Source: Anoplopoma fimbria (Eukaryota; Chordata; Actinopteri; Perciformes; Anoplopomatidae). From it: a DNA stretch of 64,000 nt. The stretch covers positions 7,607,451-7,671,450 of the forward strand of contig NC_072472.1 of the NCBI RefSeq assembly GCF_027596085.1, written 5' to 3'. The notes under the pieces are model-generated. The model did not search any database. It had not been told where the DNA came from and worked only from the letters and a program-made list of their open reading frames with translations. Positions 12,900 through 23,370 of this stretch are shown in pieces (positions within the stretch are counted from its first letter, which is position 1; each line of letters starts with the position of its first letter). A program made the translations under genes and the position numbers.

Positions 12900-14185
12900 G
12901 CTGAATCCTTATATTCACTTAGCACAAATGACACAAGAAAAGGAGATTGGACTCACTTGTATGAGCTGTAATTGTATACTGGTCAGCAACATATCTTTAT
13001 CTGTAGCTACAGTGGCTTATATTAAAACAAACGTATTGATCCATGATAGGCTCATGGGGTTTCCACATCTGATAACCGGTCAGATTGTGTTCCTGCATTT
13101 CCTATTCCTCATCTCAAATGTTTTCAGAAATATATTTTAGTGTATTGTTTAGCCATGAAATGATGAAGCCTTGTGCGAAACATCCATGCCTAAACCGAGC
13201 ATCGCCCATCGGCCTGAGCAAACCCAACAGTCATTGGGTTTCGCCGCTTCTTTCTATTTGTTGGATCTCCACCATAATTCCCCAGTTTGGGTCACGTTCC
13301 AAAAAAAAAAAGCTGCAGTTGTCTTTCAAACTCCAGACCTCCAGTTTGTAGCATTGACTTTTTATTATAGATTTGTAGCGCCAAGCACAAGCTAAAAAAA
13401 ACTAAAAAAACTGAAGAGAGACAAGACTTGACAATGCTTCGTTCTCACAGTCTGTCTGTGTAGCACTAACCATATTCAGCAAACAGATCTTGATTAGATA
13501 AATTACTCAAAAGTATAATTGGCTGAGTGATTTTTCCGTGTACATTGAAGCTGGCCATGACATGTAAAAAAAAAAAAAAGTTAAAAAATAAAAAAAAAAA
13601 AAAGTGTACAAGATCTGCACAATAATCCCTTAAAGAAATGCATTTAACAGCCCTGTGATGCCTCAGCTCCTTAAAAAGATCATTCTGGGTTCTTAAACTA
13701 GAATTTGTTTTGAGTACACACTTGCTAGAGGCCTCAGCTGGACAAGACTCCTCCGAGTGATGTTGGGAAAATATTTGCATTCACCTCACTAGCCTTTTGT
13801 ACATGGACATTATGCAAATGTAATCATAAATATTCAACCATCGGTTCAATTTGACTCATTTCACTTGCTTCCGAGCCAGATTGCCGAACTGTACAGCACA
13901 GTCGAATTCCATACCCAGGCCTATAGGCTGCATTCGGAACGCCAGATTGCTGCCCACGCCCACTCCCTTAACCCCCCCCCATCCATCCTCCACCCACCCT
14001 CCAACCCTCAAGAGATTTGGAATCGGAGGGAGCTTACTTGACACCCCATCAGTCGGCGGCTCACTAACAAGTGGGCCATAAACCTTTTCCCTCTGTTTGA
14101 TTACACTAAGTGCACTGAGGCCAGATGCGACCCGGCCCAGTCATCTGTCGGCTTGCCAACAGAGTCGCTGCAGACTGGCTTGGGC
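12900..14185. other. Non-coding stretch
   Basis: No gene seen. A/T-run-rich to about 13800, then GC-richer from 13850, with a C-rich stretch near 13970-14010 (C10, then CCATCC/CCACCC words). Short frames across it are compositional. Confidence 0.45.
13566..13603 (+). repeat. Interrupted poly-A
   Basis: Two A runs (about 14 and 13 bp) separated by a GTTAAAAAATA-type interruption. Confidence 0.85.
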
Positions 14186-14188
14186 AGC

Positions 14189-14210
14189 AGGAGGAGGAGG
14201 AGGAGGAGGT
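14189..14210 (+). repeat. (GGA)n purine repeat
   Basis: About seven GGA triplets; the purine-rich strand continues with GGAGGAGGAGGGG to about 14230. Confidence 0.9.
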
Positions 14211-14296
14211 GGAACGGGGAGGAGGAGGGGTCACTTGGGGTCCCCCTCCCTTCAGGAATAAAGCCATTGTTCTTCTTTACAGCTGGAGAGGCTGCT

Positions 14297-14324
14297 GGGG
14301 TTGGGGTTGGGGTTGGGGGGAGGG
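14297..14324 (+). repeat. (GGGGTT)n G-quadruplex motif
   Basis: Runs of four G at 14297-14300, 14303-14306 and 14309-14312, six G at 14315-14320 and three G at 14322-14324, separated by TT, TT, TT and A. Four runs of at least four G with 2-nt loops is a very strong intramolecular G-quadruplex rule match. It resembles GGGGTT telomere repeats but is too short to call an interstitial telomere; vertebrate telomeres use TTAGGG. Confidence 0.9.
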
Positions 14325-14329
14325 CACAG

Positions 14330-15702
14330 AGGGAGAACAAGTCCATTTCCACACCTGTTTTCCATCACCGGGGCTCCTACCAGCTTGACTCCGAGCCAGA
14401 CCACGCTGCTGATCATCCGAGTCTGATACAGGATTTCTTTGGAACCGAATTTGCCCGGAGCCAATGTTTTTGTGCCGGTTTCGCAGTGATAACAAATGTG
14501 GCAATTTTAATGTCAAAGGTTTGTACAAGGAAAGAAAAAAAAAACTACTACTACTATAGTTCAGATCATGACGGATAGTTAAAAGATGAAACTCTACAGC
14601 CGTATTAGAAACGATACTGTACATGGTTTTAACAAACAAAACTAATGTGTTTCTGATGCGACAGATATTTGGGAGGATATGGATTTAGGGACAACAAAGA
14701 TCACCTGCTGGGTAACTTATTTTACAGTATGGTGATTCTTTACAATCAGTAAAAGGAGATGAGAAACAGGTGTCTCTTTTAAAAGGCAGAGTATATCTTG
14801 AAATGTTTCCATACCAGTGCAGATACAACACCTGATTTTTTGGTTCGGAACACTCAACGCCCTGCAACAACAAAGTATGATTGCTTTGAAAGCAGCAGAG
14901 ATCTCAACTTCTGCTGCTGAAGGAGCGTCATTCTTGTCCGTTAATCACAGCTGGTATGAGACTAACAAGTTCAATATAATAAACTTATAAAACAGAATTC
15001 ATGTTTAGAGTTAAATACCAAGATTCACCTCGTTTTCATAACCTTAAGACGCCACCAAAGGGGGTACTTCCTAAACACTGTGACTTTCTAAAACTCTGAC
15101 AGTGTGGCAGCCTGAACACAAAGCGCCTATCGTTCATTTTCTGAGCCAAGCGGTGAATATGAAGAGCACAACAGGCTCGAGGGGTGACAAGGGATGAGCT
15201 CGCCACATGAGATCAAATCTTAAATGAGCTGTCACCTTGAAGGGGCGGTTGTAAAGGATCACATGGGAGATCCATTGTGTATGCGCGGCAAATAAATGTA
15301 GAGATTTTTCACCAAATGAATTTTCTCCCGATTGAGTGACAGACATGATATCCGCCATGTTATTACAGTTTGGAATCGTCACAATGACAGGGTTCACCAG
15401 TTGAGCTTGCTCGTCACTGATAATGGAAGTAGCCAAGGGGTGAGCCGTCTCGCTTCCTTTAGCATCGTTGTTGAGAGTCGTGCATGCGGAGCACCGAACT
15501 CGTGAGAAAGCGGCAGCAGGTAAAGACAAAGTTTACGAGCTAAAGGGTAAGTGAACATTATAATTATCCTGGAAACTTGGGCGGCGTTTGAAAACTTGTG
15601 AGCAAAACTCCAACTTATGTATTGTATTGAGAAGTTTGGTGTATTTCATTCACTCAAATAAAGATTTACCTTGACAACAATCTTTAGTCTGATAACCAAT
15701 AA
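14330..15702. other. Non-coding stretch
   Basis: No gene supported. The 131-codon minus frame at 15134-15529 has no family resemblance. The block 15130-15540 keeps many CpGs (ATGCGCGGC, ATCCGCCATG, GTGCATGCGGAG) and has no simple repeats, so it is a candidate regulatory element rather than a coding exon. The rest shows nothing. Confidence 0.4.
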
Positions 15703-16285
15703 TTACCGTATTTTCCGCACTATAGGGCGCACTGGATTATAAGGCGCACTGTCAATGAATGGTCTATTTTCGATCTTTTTTCATATATAAAGCGCACCGG
15801 ACTATAAGGCGCATTAAGCGAAACAAAACAGTCAGTCAGTCAAACTTTATTAAACGTGTTCACAATAACTCTCAACATTGTTCAAACGTTAATGAGCGTA
15901 TTCACAATATTCTCGCAGCTGCTCTATTCCCATGTTCTACTGCGTGACTGATAGCCTTGAGTTTGAAGTCCGCGTCGTAAGCGTGTCTCTTGACAGGTGC
16001 CATTTTGGGGTCCTTATACACACACACACACTGTAATATTATGGTGACGCACAGTATGTATTACTCCGCGACGCTCCTGACTACGGTGGCCGTAATGCTG
16101 CTGCGGTGCGGCTTTGTAGTTTACCAAAGTCGTACTAAAACATTTTGACAGAGCGCCGTGTACCACACAAAATCGCTTCGAGGTCAGTAAGCACAACCAG
16201 AATTAATCCATATATAAGGCGCACTGTCGTTTTTTGAGAAAATTAAAGGCTTTTAAGTGCGCCTTATAAAGCGGAAAATACGGTA
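15703..16285 (-). mobile_element. Non-autonomous pogo-like (Tc1/mariner superfamily) DNA transposon
   Basis: TA dinucleotides at 15703-15704 and 16284-16285 flank a 579-bp element (15705-16283). Its ends are inverted repeats: both begin CCGTATTTTCCGC and continue with TATAGGGCGCACT (left) versus TATAAGGCGCACT (right). The word ATAAGGCGCA recurs subterminally at both ends. TA target duplications are diagnostic of the Tc1/mariner superfamily. On the minus strand the order is TIR, 5' leader, a start codon with 33 codons of transposase N-terminus (separate entry), a short tail with AATAAA and the other TIR. It is therefore an internally deleted derivative of an autonomous element. Confidence 0.85.
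15902..16003 (-). pseudogene. Transposase N-terminal fragment (pogo-like, CENP-B/Brinker-type HTH)
   Basis: The start codon is at 16003-16001 and the frame runs 33 codons to TGA at 15904-15902. It begins MAPVKRHAYDADFKLKAI and continues with an alanine-rich EHGNRAAAR segment. The pattern KR-x-Y-D-x-x-FKLK, then E-x-G-N-R-A-A-AR, is the first half of the Brinker/CENP-B-type helix-turn-helix found at the N-terminus of pogo-like transposases and domesticated relatives. The second half of the domain and the whole DDE catalytic domain are missing, because the frame runs straight into the element's 3' tail. It cannot make an active transposase. Confidence 0.75.
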
Positions 16286-18307
16286 GTCAAACAAATTGTA
16301 TAAAAAGGAAAGAAAAAAAATTGACTTTCGGCAAGTGGAATTTCTGACCCGCTGGCCCAGTCATGAATGTTGAACTGTGAATAAAGCAGTAAGATGGCAG
16401 TTCATGCACCCTTCAGCTTGCATATTTCAGCAATCATAAGTTATACATCAGTAAATAAAAGAGTGAACTGTGAACTCAAGCCAATAACCTCCAGCATATA
16501 GAAAATAAATAATGCTTTCATGTATGCATGGACTTCATACTCCTATATAAAAAAAATAAGAAATACAGTATGCCGTCTCTCAAATCAACAAATAAAAAGT
16601 GTTGTAATAGGTTCCAAAGGGATCTACTTTTTTTTCATTTCCATTGTCTGAAGAGAACATGATTATTTGAACAAGATGAAAAACAAACCACCTAAAATTG
16701 CACAATGCCCATCAACGGGGAATACGTTGGCATTCTCTGGCAAAGATCAGATCTCCACAGTAGACGCTTCTTATCCACTGCAACATCATGAAACATAGAT
16801 AAGAAACAGAACCAGTGTGCAAGATCAAAAAACACACAAGAATAACAATGTAAACTGAGACAAAGCACTAAGGTCATGTTTAAGTCATCCATAAACTCGC
16901 CATACCTACATTTATTAACTTGTCAGGGTCAAGTCATGTCAACACACACTTCTCCTGGACGGCCCGTGCTCTCACCTGCAACGTCACACCATTACATAAT
17001 TTAACAAAAATGAAAACAGATATGCTTCTCACTAAAACTAAGGATTGCCACACTGAGTTTTCAAGTCTCAGCAGGCTCTCTAGCAATGCCTGTAAAGTGC
17101 CAAGCCCCTGGTGTTCTACGTGTATATTCTGCATTACAATTTGACTGACCTAATAATTACATACAGAACCATAGAAGGATAAATATGACATAATAACATA
17201 CCACCGTGCAATAATTTCGACAGGATTCAAGGTGTGCCTGCATGGTACTTTTAACCACTAGGGCTTATTTCAGGCAGTATATTTACCTGAAACTGAAAAG
17301 TGCCTTTTCTGCTAAAAAAAACTACAGTGTAAAGAAAACTTGATTAAAATGTAAAAATCTATAAATCATGAGTTCATTAAAAAACTGTCAAATTACGCAG
17401 AGAATCTATACGTCACCGTCAGAACCAATCCGATGTCTAGTTATTTGTTCGAACCAAACTCATGACTACAATCAGACTTTGTTAACAATGAAATTTTAGA
17501 TATCTTTCCTTTTTTATGAATGAAGAACAGGTCACCTCAGTGTCCAGTTGGAGCACCGAATCTTTAGCCAAAGAATATCATCACCAAAGTCAATTACAAT
17601 TAATCTAAATATAATAGGATTGTGTGAAATATTATGAGCACAATCTGAGACTCGTGCTCAATTGGGACTCAGTTAAAATGGCATAATATTCTGCATCTAT
17701 TGACCAATAACTGACAAATCCTATTCACTTTTTAAGCTTATTTCCAAAAGGAGGAACCTTATCTCTGGAGGGACTCTCTGTATCCACTCCCTCATCTGAA
17801 ACAAAAGCCATGGCAGTGGAACGCAGTGAGCTGTGAATGCTTCCTCATAAATCCAATTCATTTGGAGCACTTGTGTGATTTGATGACCGTATGAGGTGAG
17901 CCTGGGTGCCAAAACGGAACTTATAGTTGGGGTGAAATTAATTAATGCAGCCTTCCTCTTTGGCTGCACAGCAATTCTTACCCTCAAACCACCAACCTCC
18001 ATTAATTTTCATTGAGTGAGAATAAAAAAAAATTAAAAAAATAAAACATCCATCCAATGCTTGGCACATTGAGCCTACAGCATGCACTGGAGGTGAATAA
18101 TTGATGTGCTTTGTGGAAGCCTGAGCTTTGTTTGAAATCAGTGGACCCTTTCAGTGAAGGTACAGTAGTCCATGTACTAGCACTGCTCACTGACCAGACA
18201 ACACCAACACCAGAACCGTGTTCAGTGTGTGCCTCATGGGTCTGTTAAACTGTCTCCTCCCATGGAAAAAAACATTATCAGTGTGCACCCATTTTAATGG
18301 ATAGAAC

Positions 18308-18310
<3 letters not shown>
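16286..18310. other. AT-rich non-coding stretch
   Basis: No gene, repeat family or RNA gene recognised. Frames of 60-93 codons are unremarkable. Confidence 0.5.

Positions 18311-18342
<32 letters not shown>
18311..18342 (+). repeat. Poly-A tract (32 bp)
   Basis: Uninterrupted run of A, the longest in the window; no retroposon body recognised upstream. Confidence 0.95.
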
Positions 18343-18346
<4 letters not shown>

Positions 18347-18585
18347 TTAAGCCTGTTGGATAATCCACAATGTGACAAACGGCGACATCTGCCTCCCTGT
18401 CATACCCAGCATCAGAGGCTCCAGCTCAGCATAAAAAAGGTTTATAGGATATGCTTATGAAGAGCAGGCTTTGGCGGAGTTACTTTATGTTTGAAATCAT
18501 TCATGGCAGAAGGGGACTTGACGTCATATGACAGGAGGATGAAACGGAAGCACAACATGTGACCACAAAGCCACGGTGTCCCCAG

Positions 18586-18649
18586 ATACATACATACATA
18601 CATACATACATACACACATACACACACACACACACACACACATACATAA
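18586..18649 (+). repeat. Compound (ATAC)n/(CA)n microsatellite
   Basis: ATAC tetranucleotides grade into a CA array and then back into CATA units. Confidence 0.95.
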
Positions 18650-18730
18650 TTGTGTATCCTCTTTTGAGCGGGTTTTGTAGTTTGTGACAGCATGTTGGGA
18701 GGGGGAGGGGGTGCGTTGCCCCGACTTCTA

Positions 18731-18748
18731 TTTTTTTTTTTTTTTTTT
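18731..18748 (+). repeat. Poly-T (18 bp)
   Basis: T run followed by five C. Confidence 0.9.
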
Positions 18749-18800
18749 CCCCCACTACATCTTCATATCAATGCGCAAAGATAAAACACATTTACCCCCC

Positions 18801-18849
18801 CACACACACAAAAGAAAAAAAAAAAAAAAAAAAGAAAGAAAAAAAAAAT
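18801..18849 (+). repeat. (CA) into A-rich/GAAA tract
   Basis: A short CACACACA stretch followed by A runs punctuated by single G. Confidence 0.9.
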
Positions 18850-18980
18850 AGAAAAAGCGACAAAGCTTTATATACAAACACACGGACTTCATTCTGACAA
18901 CATTGTAGCGCAGCGCAACACTTTTGCTGCATCAGTCCGGACTCAACAAACGTGTGTGTGCCTGTTCTGCAGCCCGCCAA

Positions 18981-19039
18981 CTCAAATACACCACCTCACA
19001 AATACACCACCTCACAACACCACCTCACAAATACACCAC
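18981..19039 (+). repeat. Minisatellite, about 16-bp unit, 3-4 copies
   Basis: The unit CTCACAAATACACCAC is repeated in direct orientation with small deletions; one copy lacks AAATA. Confidence 0.85.
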
Positions 19040-19192
19040 CAGTCGTTTTAAAACAAAAAAAATAAAAATAAAAAGCCAAAAGCGTATTCATTTCATGTCC
19101 CAGTTTTTATTCATCTGACTCAGATTACTACACCCGCACAAAACCTTTGATGTTTCCGTGCACGAGGCTACTGCGTATCCAGTCACTGATTT

Positions 19193-19226
19193 CACACACA
19201 AAAAAAAAAACACACACACACACACA
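19193..19226 (+). repeat. (CA)n interrupted by A10
   Basis: CACACACA, then ten or more A, then (CA)8. Confidence 0.9.
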
Positions 19227-19816
19227 GAGCTAGGAACCCAACTGGGAACTCTGGTAAATAAACCTTCTCGCGTTTACCAGCAGGAGCGCATACATATAAT
19301 GAGGTCATTAAAGACATAGTTTAGATTAACATGAGGTGTTTTTCACTTCGGCATGCGTTTAAAACACCGAGCTGTTATGTGTTCAATAGAATTACAACTT
19401 CTTATGCCATCTTCTCCCTCCGTTCAGACGGTGTAACGTTACCCAGCGGCATCCAGCGGGATAGCCGACAACACTCAACCATTTCAAAAAAAAAACAGAA
19501 AAAAGAGATTTATTGGTAAATAACTTGCAGATTTGGGAACCACCTTAATGCCGATGTTATCAAAACGCCACAGTGTTAACAGACAGGTTTGGAGTTGTGT
19601 TCTTTATTTGTGTTTCATATCGGACTCGGTGTTGTCCCGTTAAAAGCAGCAGACTTGTGAATGGAGTTTGCTTTATCGCGTTGCCTCAAACTGTGCACGT
19701 TGTCCGGGCTGCTGCAGAGAGCACTTTAACGCACCGCTGGGGTTTTGGGGTTTCTTTTCTGTGATTTTCTGTTCTGAACAACATGCAACAAAAGTAACCA
19801 AGCGATCAGACTACAG

Positions 19817-19850
19817 CAAACAAACAAACAAACAAACAAACAAACAAACA
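19817..19850 (+). repeat. (CAAA)n microsatellite
   Basis: Eight or more consecutive CAAA units. Confidence 0.95.
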
Positions 19851-19876
19851 CACAGCCATCACCAGCACACCAAATG

Positions 19877-19878
<2 letters not shown>

Positions 19879-19911
<33 letters not shown>
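19879..19911 (+). repeat. (TC)n microsatellite
   Basis: Pure TC dinucleotide array, about 16 units. Confidence 0.95.
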
Positions 19912-19915
<4 letters not shown>

Positions 19916-20160
19916 GTCCAACAGAACTGGCCGCATTTAAGAGTTGCCAGCTGTGTAGCCAGCAAAGCCATTTATAACGGCGAGCTGACCAAAGTGTTGT
20001 ATTCCTGAGCAGCGGATCCGTGTGTAACCTGTGTGGAAACGCGCACACATCCAACCTGCTCATTGTCGTGCAGTATTGCAACTTTACGCACAGTTAGGTT
20101 TGCATGCATCCAAATGATCTGCCACGCAAAAACAACTGCCCAGTCCGCTGATATATACAA

Positions 20161-20184
20161 ATATATATATATATGATATATATT
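20161..20184 (+). repeat. (AT)n tract
   Basis: Short AT array with one G interruption. Confidence 0.85.
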
Positions 20185-20291
20185 ACACTCCTTACATCTA
20201 CATCCATGGAGGGAAAAAAAAAATCTCAGAGGAAAAGTGTGCAATCCCATTTTAAGACATTTTAATGGAAAAAAAACAAACAAAGTCCTAC

Positions 20292-20364
20292 CTTTAAGAA
20301 GAGCCGCTTGGAACATGAATAAAAAGAGAATAGTCGCCAGAGAACCGCTGCCTGTGTTCGCCAT
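20292..20364 (-). CDS. First coding exon with signal peptide, gene unidentified
   Basis: On the minus strand an ATG at 20364-20362 sits in a strong Kozak context (A at -3, G at +4: CCAACATGG). It reads 24 codons plus one base to a consensus splice donor, AAAG|GTAGGA (exon ends at 20292). The peptide starts MANTGSGSLATILFLFMF and continues QAALLK: a short polar start, a hydrophobic core from about residue 9 to 23, and no stop. This is how a vertebrate signal-peptide exon looks, and phase 1 at the junction is usual for secreted and receptor genes. The exon is in the most CpG-dense patch around (about eight CpG in 160 bp). An apparent in-frame extension starts at GTG and is not needed. The product is probably secreted or membrane-anchored; I do not recognise the gene. 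The frame past the donor is intron. Confidence 0.6.
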
Positions 20365-20470
20365 GTTGGACACCTGCTTCAGTATGGCAGAGAGAGAGGC
20401 GGCTTCACCTATAGCTGCGACGGGAGGCAGATAATGAGATGCGAGGGAGGGAGGGTACTATTTATCATAT
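20365..20470 (-). promoter_or_regulatory. Putative 5' UTR/promoter of the minus-strand exon
   Basis: Reading toward the ATG on the minus strand there is a TATA-like GATAAATAG (about 20456-20464), a CCCTCCCTCCCTC tract, CpG-containing CTCCCGTCGCAG and a CTCTCTCTCT run. The TATA-like word lies about 95 bp before the ATG, compatible with a short leader. CCCGTCGCAG could instead be a splice acceptor, in which case the true promoter lies further upstream. The transcription start cannot be fixed from sequence alone. Confidence 0.35.
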
Positions 20471-20559
20471 TCATTTCATTCGCAGTTGTTGGTTGTTTTT
20501 TTTTGATAAATCCTGTGGGTTATAATGAAGGTGTATTATATGCCGTAAACTCTTTGAAT

Positions 20560-20582
20560 TTATTATTATTATTATTATTATT
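20560..20582 (+). repeat. (TTA)n microsatellite
   Basis: Seven to eight TTA triplets, followed closely by a 19-bp A run at 20594-20612. Confidence 0.9.
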
Positions 20583-20664
20583 CAGAATGGAGGAAAAAAA
20601 AAAAAAAAAAAAGAACTCTAGCTACGCTTTTAACGCAGTGTTTTTGCGGGAGTGGTGAGTAGGG

Positions 20665-20666
<2 letters not shown>

Positions 20667-20726
<60 letters not shown>
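20667..20726 (+). repeat. (GT)n microsatellite, 60 bp
   Basis: Thirty GT units, about 300 bp upstream of the minus-strand start codon. Alternating GT can adopt Z-DNA. Confidence 0.97.
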
Positions 20727-20729
<3 letters not shown>

Positions 20730-23370
20730 GTGTGTGGTTTTATTGGATGGGTCCCATGATGGTTTCATGCTCCATGCGTCTCTTGAACTGAATAGATTTT
20801 TGGATTATTATTATTTAATTTTGTTGTGTGTGTGTGTGTCTTGGACATTTTCAAAAACATGTAGTGAGAAATATTTCAGACTAGCAGGAGCAGATATAGT
20901 CTTTTTGAAGCCAGAAGGGGCCCCAGCAATAATCCTTCCAAAAGGGGGGATTCTTCACCTGCCCTTCAGGAGAGAACCAAGCAGTGAGCTGTAGAAGAAT
21001 GGGAGCGGAAGTGTCCTTCAGGGACCCGGGGAGCTGGTCAACCTGTTGGGAGCTGGTCTGGTGTCTGTTTCGTTCAACCTCTGAAAGAAAATCTACATTA
21101 GTACCTGTTATTGCTTTGATGTCTGCCCCAAAAAACAGTGCATTAAAATGACTAAGCGAGCAAATCCCACTTTTTTATTGTGTATCCAATACTTTTTTTT
21201 ACAAAAACACAAGGCAGAACATACTGTAGCTCCAAAAAGTCATAGGTTCTTAAAAGTTAAGGCAATGGATCATTAATTCCCCATAGTCGAGAAAAAAACA
21301 AATGCCTGAAGAATGTTGTTTTTATTTCTTGCAACAACAAAAACAACTGCATTATGAAACATAATGGAGTTCCCAAGCTGTGTTGATGACTTTGCCATCC
21401 TCTCTCTACGGATGAGAAAAATATAACCGTGTAAAAAGAAAATACCCGGCACCTTTAATTCTAATACACACAGAGCTTTTTCAAGCCGATACAGGGTGAC
21501 AAGTATCCAGATTGCTTCAGGATCCAATAATTTAGGAAGTCAGTGGGCCACCGTTAAATTGCTGCAAATAATACAGCCGCATATCAAAAAATAGAGGACC
21601 AATTACGGCAGCTAAGGGTAAGCAAACAGAAACGCACACACCGTACAGTTACACCAACATTCCGGAGGTTATTAAGAGGCTGGCATTATCGTTTGAAGTT
21701 TTGTTTTAATTAACAAGAAACCTAGTTAACTAATTGCTTACACTTTAAGCTTTTGATTGTCTTTTGATTGGACAAACTATCAGAGTGGCTTAGATCCAGC
21801 AGCTTGAAAAAAAAAAATCCCTCACACGTACCTTAACTCTAATTCATTGTGTCACTTTATTTCTGTCACTTTATTCATGAATATAAAGTCGTAGCTGTAA
21901 AAGCCCTGGTTGTGAAAATGCAGAAGGTCACGGCTGTTCGTAAAAAAAAAAATTCCACTGTTCTCCATTTTCAGAAGTGGCATGTAAACATAACTGAACA
22001 TGAGGTCACTTGTGTCTTTTTAAAAAATATTTTGGGAGACAAAAAAAAGATGTTGTGCATTGATGTGGTGGGTTTAAAGTCACCTTTGTAAAAAAAAAAA
22101 AGCTCAGACAGAACAACAATCTACAAAGGCAAACAGAGAACAAAAAGACAAAAAACTAACCAGGTAAAATAATCTCTTATTTTTTAATCAGGGTGCACAA
22201 GCAGGTTCTTTTAGTTAGTGCCTCAACGGGAATCAATGACCTTCTGGCCAAACTCCAAGCACCTGCCACCGCAATGGAGGCTTTGAACATGGATCAGTCA
22301 GATTCCGTGTCCCCCTACCACCCTCAAGATGCAGGGAAAAAAAATCCCCCTGGAGGTGGGAGTTCGGGTCCTTGTGGACAATGCATGACATGCGCACAAG
22401 ACCAATGAGAAGATACCACTCAGGTTCAGGAAGGCAGGTCCTCCCAACCCCCCCAGGAGGCTCTACCAGTGAGCCAGTGCCAGCAGGAAATGGCACTGGT
22501 AAAACTAAAACACATGGCAGCCATAGTTCATTTGTTAGACTTGTGTTTTCCTGCTATGACATGTCAGAATGCATGCATGAATGATCATTCATCTACTATT
22601 CAAATAGTATGGCCCTGAGCGTAGTCATTTCTACAGAGGGAAAAAAACCAACATGCTGTTTTACATTGCAGCGGTTTGATTGATTCTAAATAAGGGAGAT
22701 ATAATATGTTGTATTTTTTCATATAATCATAATATTATAATATATAATCAACTCTAAACGACGTAAGCAGCAGCTTCTTTGCAACCATATTGGGCCTTCT
22801 ATACTGACAAGCCTAACCTGATTTTTAAAGAGAGGGTATGTGATTAATTTCATTCCACAGTTCAGGCTGTTGTTGACTGATTGGTCCCTAAAGGAATTAA
22901 AAGATCAAAACAAGCTGACAAACTGTACTGACTGGCCCAAATGGAAACTTGCCATTCATTAGGGGATGAGACTTAATGATGCTTAGTTAGTAATCCTAAC
23001 ATATGTTTGTTTAGGGTGTCTACATAGCATACTGTAAGTAACTACATCCATGCATAATCCAATGTAATCCACAGTTTAAATCACAAACAAACTGCAGTAT
23101 GTTTATGTAACCAAACAATCTTTGTCTTTCCATGCTTATCTTCATGCTCTTTCCGGTGTACGCCATCACCTTTATTGTTTGGGGATTTTTTGCTTCCTGG
23201 AAACAGTCTTAAAGACTTATGCTGCCTTCTTTTTTAAGCTTTGTCAACGGTGTGACGATTACAAGGTCTTTTGTTCACTTTCTGCAAAAAACTTAATTTT
23301 TTGCTCAATCCATGTGAAAAAGGCAGCCACTTTAACAGATAAATATTCTATTCTATTTATTTCTATGTAA
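20727..23370. other. Non-coding stretch upstream of the putative gene
   Basis: No gene supported. A GC-richer segment (about 22190-22500) follows a splice-acceptor-like ATTTTTTAATCAG and has short frames on both strands that I do not recognise; it may be a repeat or lncRNA exon. Poly-A runs occur near 21945 and 22090. Confidence 0.4.

Larger units (their letters stand above)
1..20291 (-). other. Inferred first intron (or part) of the minus-strand gene
   Basis: This is an inference. The splice donor at 20291-20290 would start an intron that runs leftward. I found no convincing second coding exon on the minus strand between it and base 1. A first intron longer than 20 kb is common in vertebrate genes for cell-surface and neural receptors. 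Content is AT-rich non-coding DNA with the repeats listed separately. A small unrecognised exon could still be hidden here. Confidence 0.35.

Noticed and set aside
15134..15529. 131-codon minus-strand frame
   Set aside because: No recognisable motif; the CpG-retaining block looks more like a regulatory element.
19972..20291. Continuation of the minus-strand frame beyond the donor
   Set aside because: It runs through AT repeats and Phe/Tyr-rich low-complexity codons after a consensus GT donor, so it is read as intron.
20293..20373. GTG-started N-terminal extension of the signal-peptide exon
   Set aside because: The ATG at 20364 has a strong Kozak context; a GTG start is not expected in a vertebrate nuclear gene.
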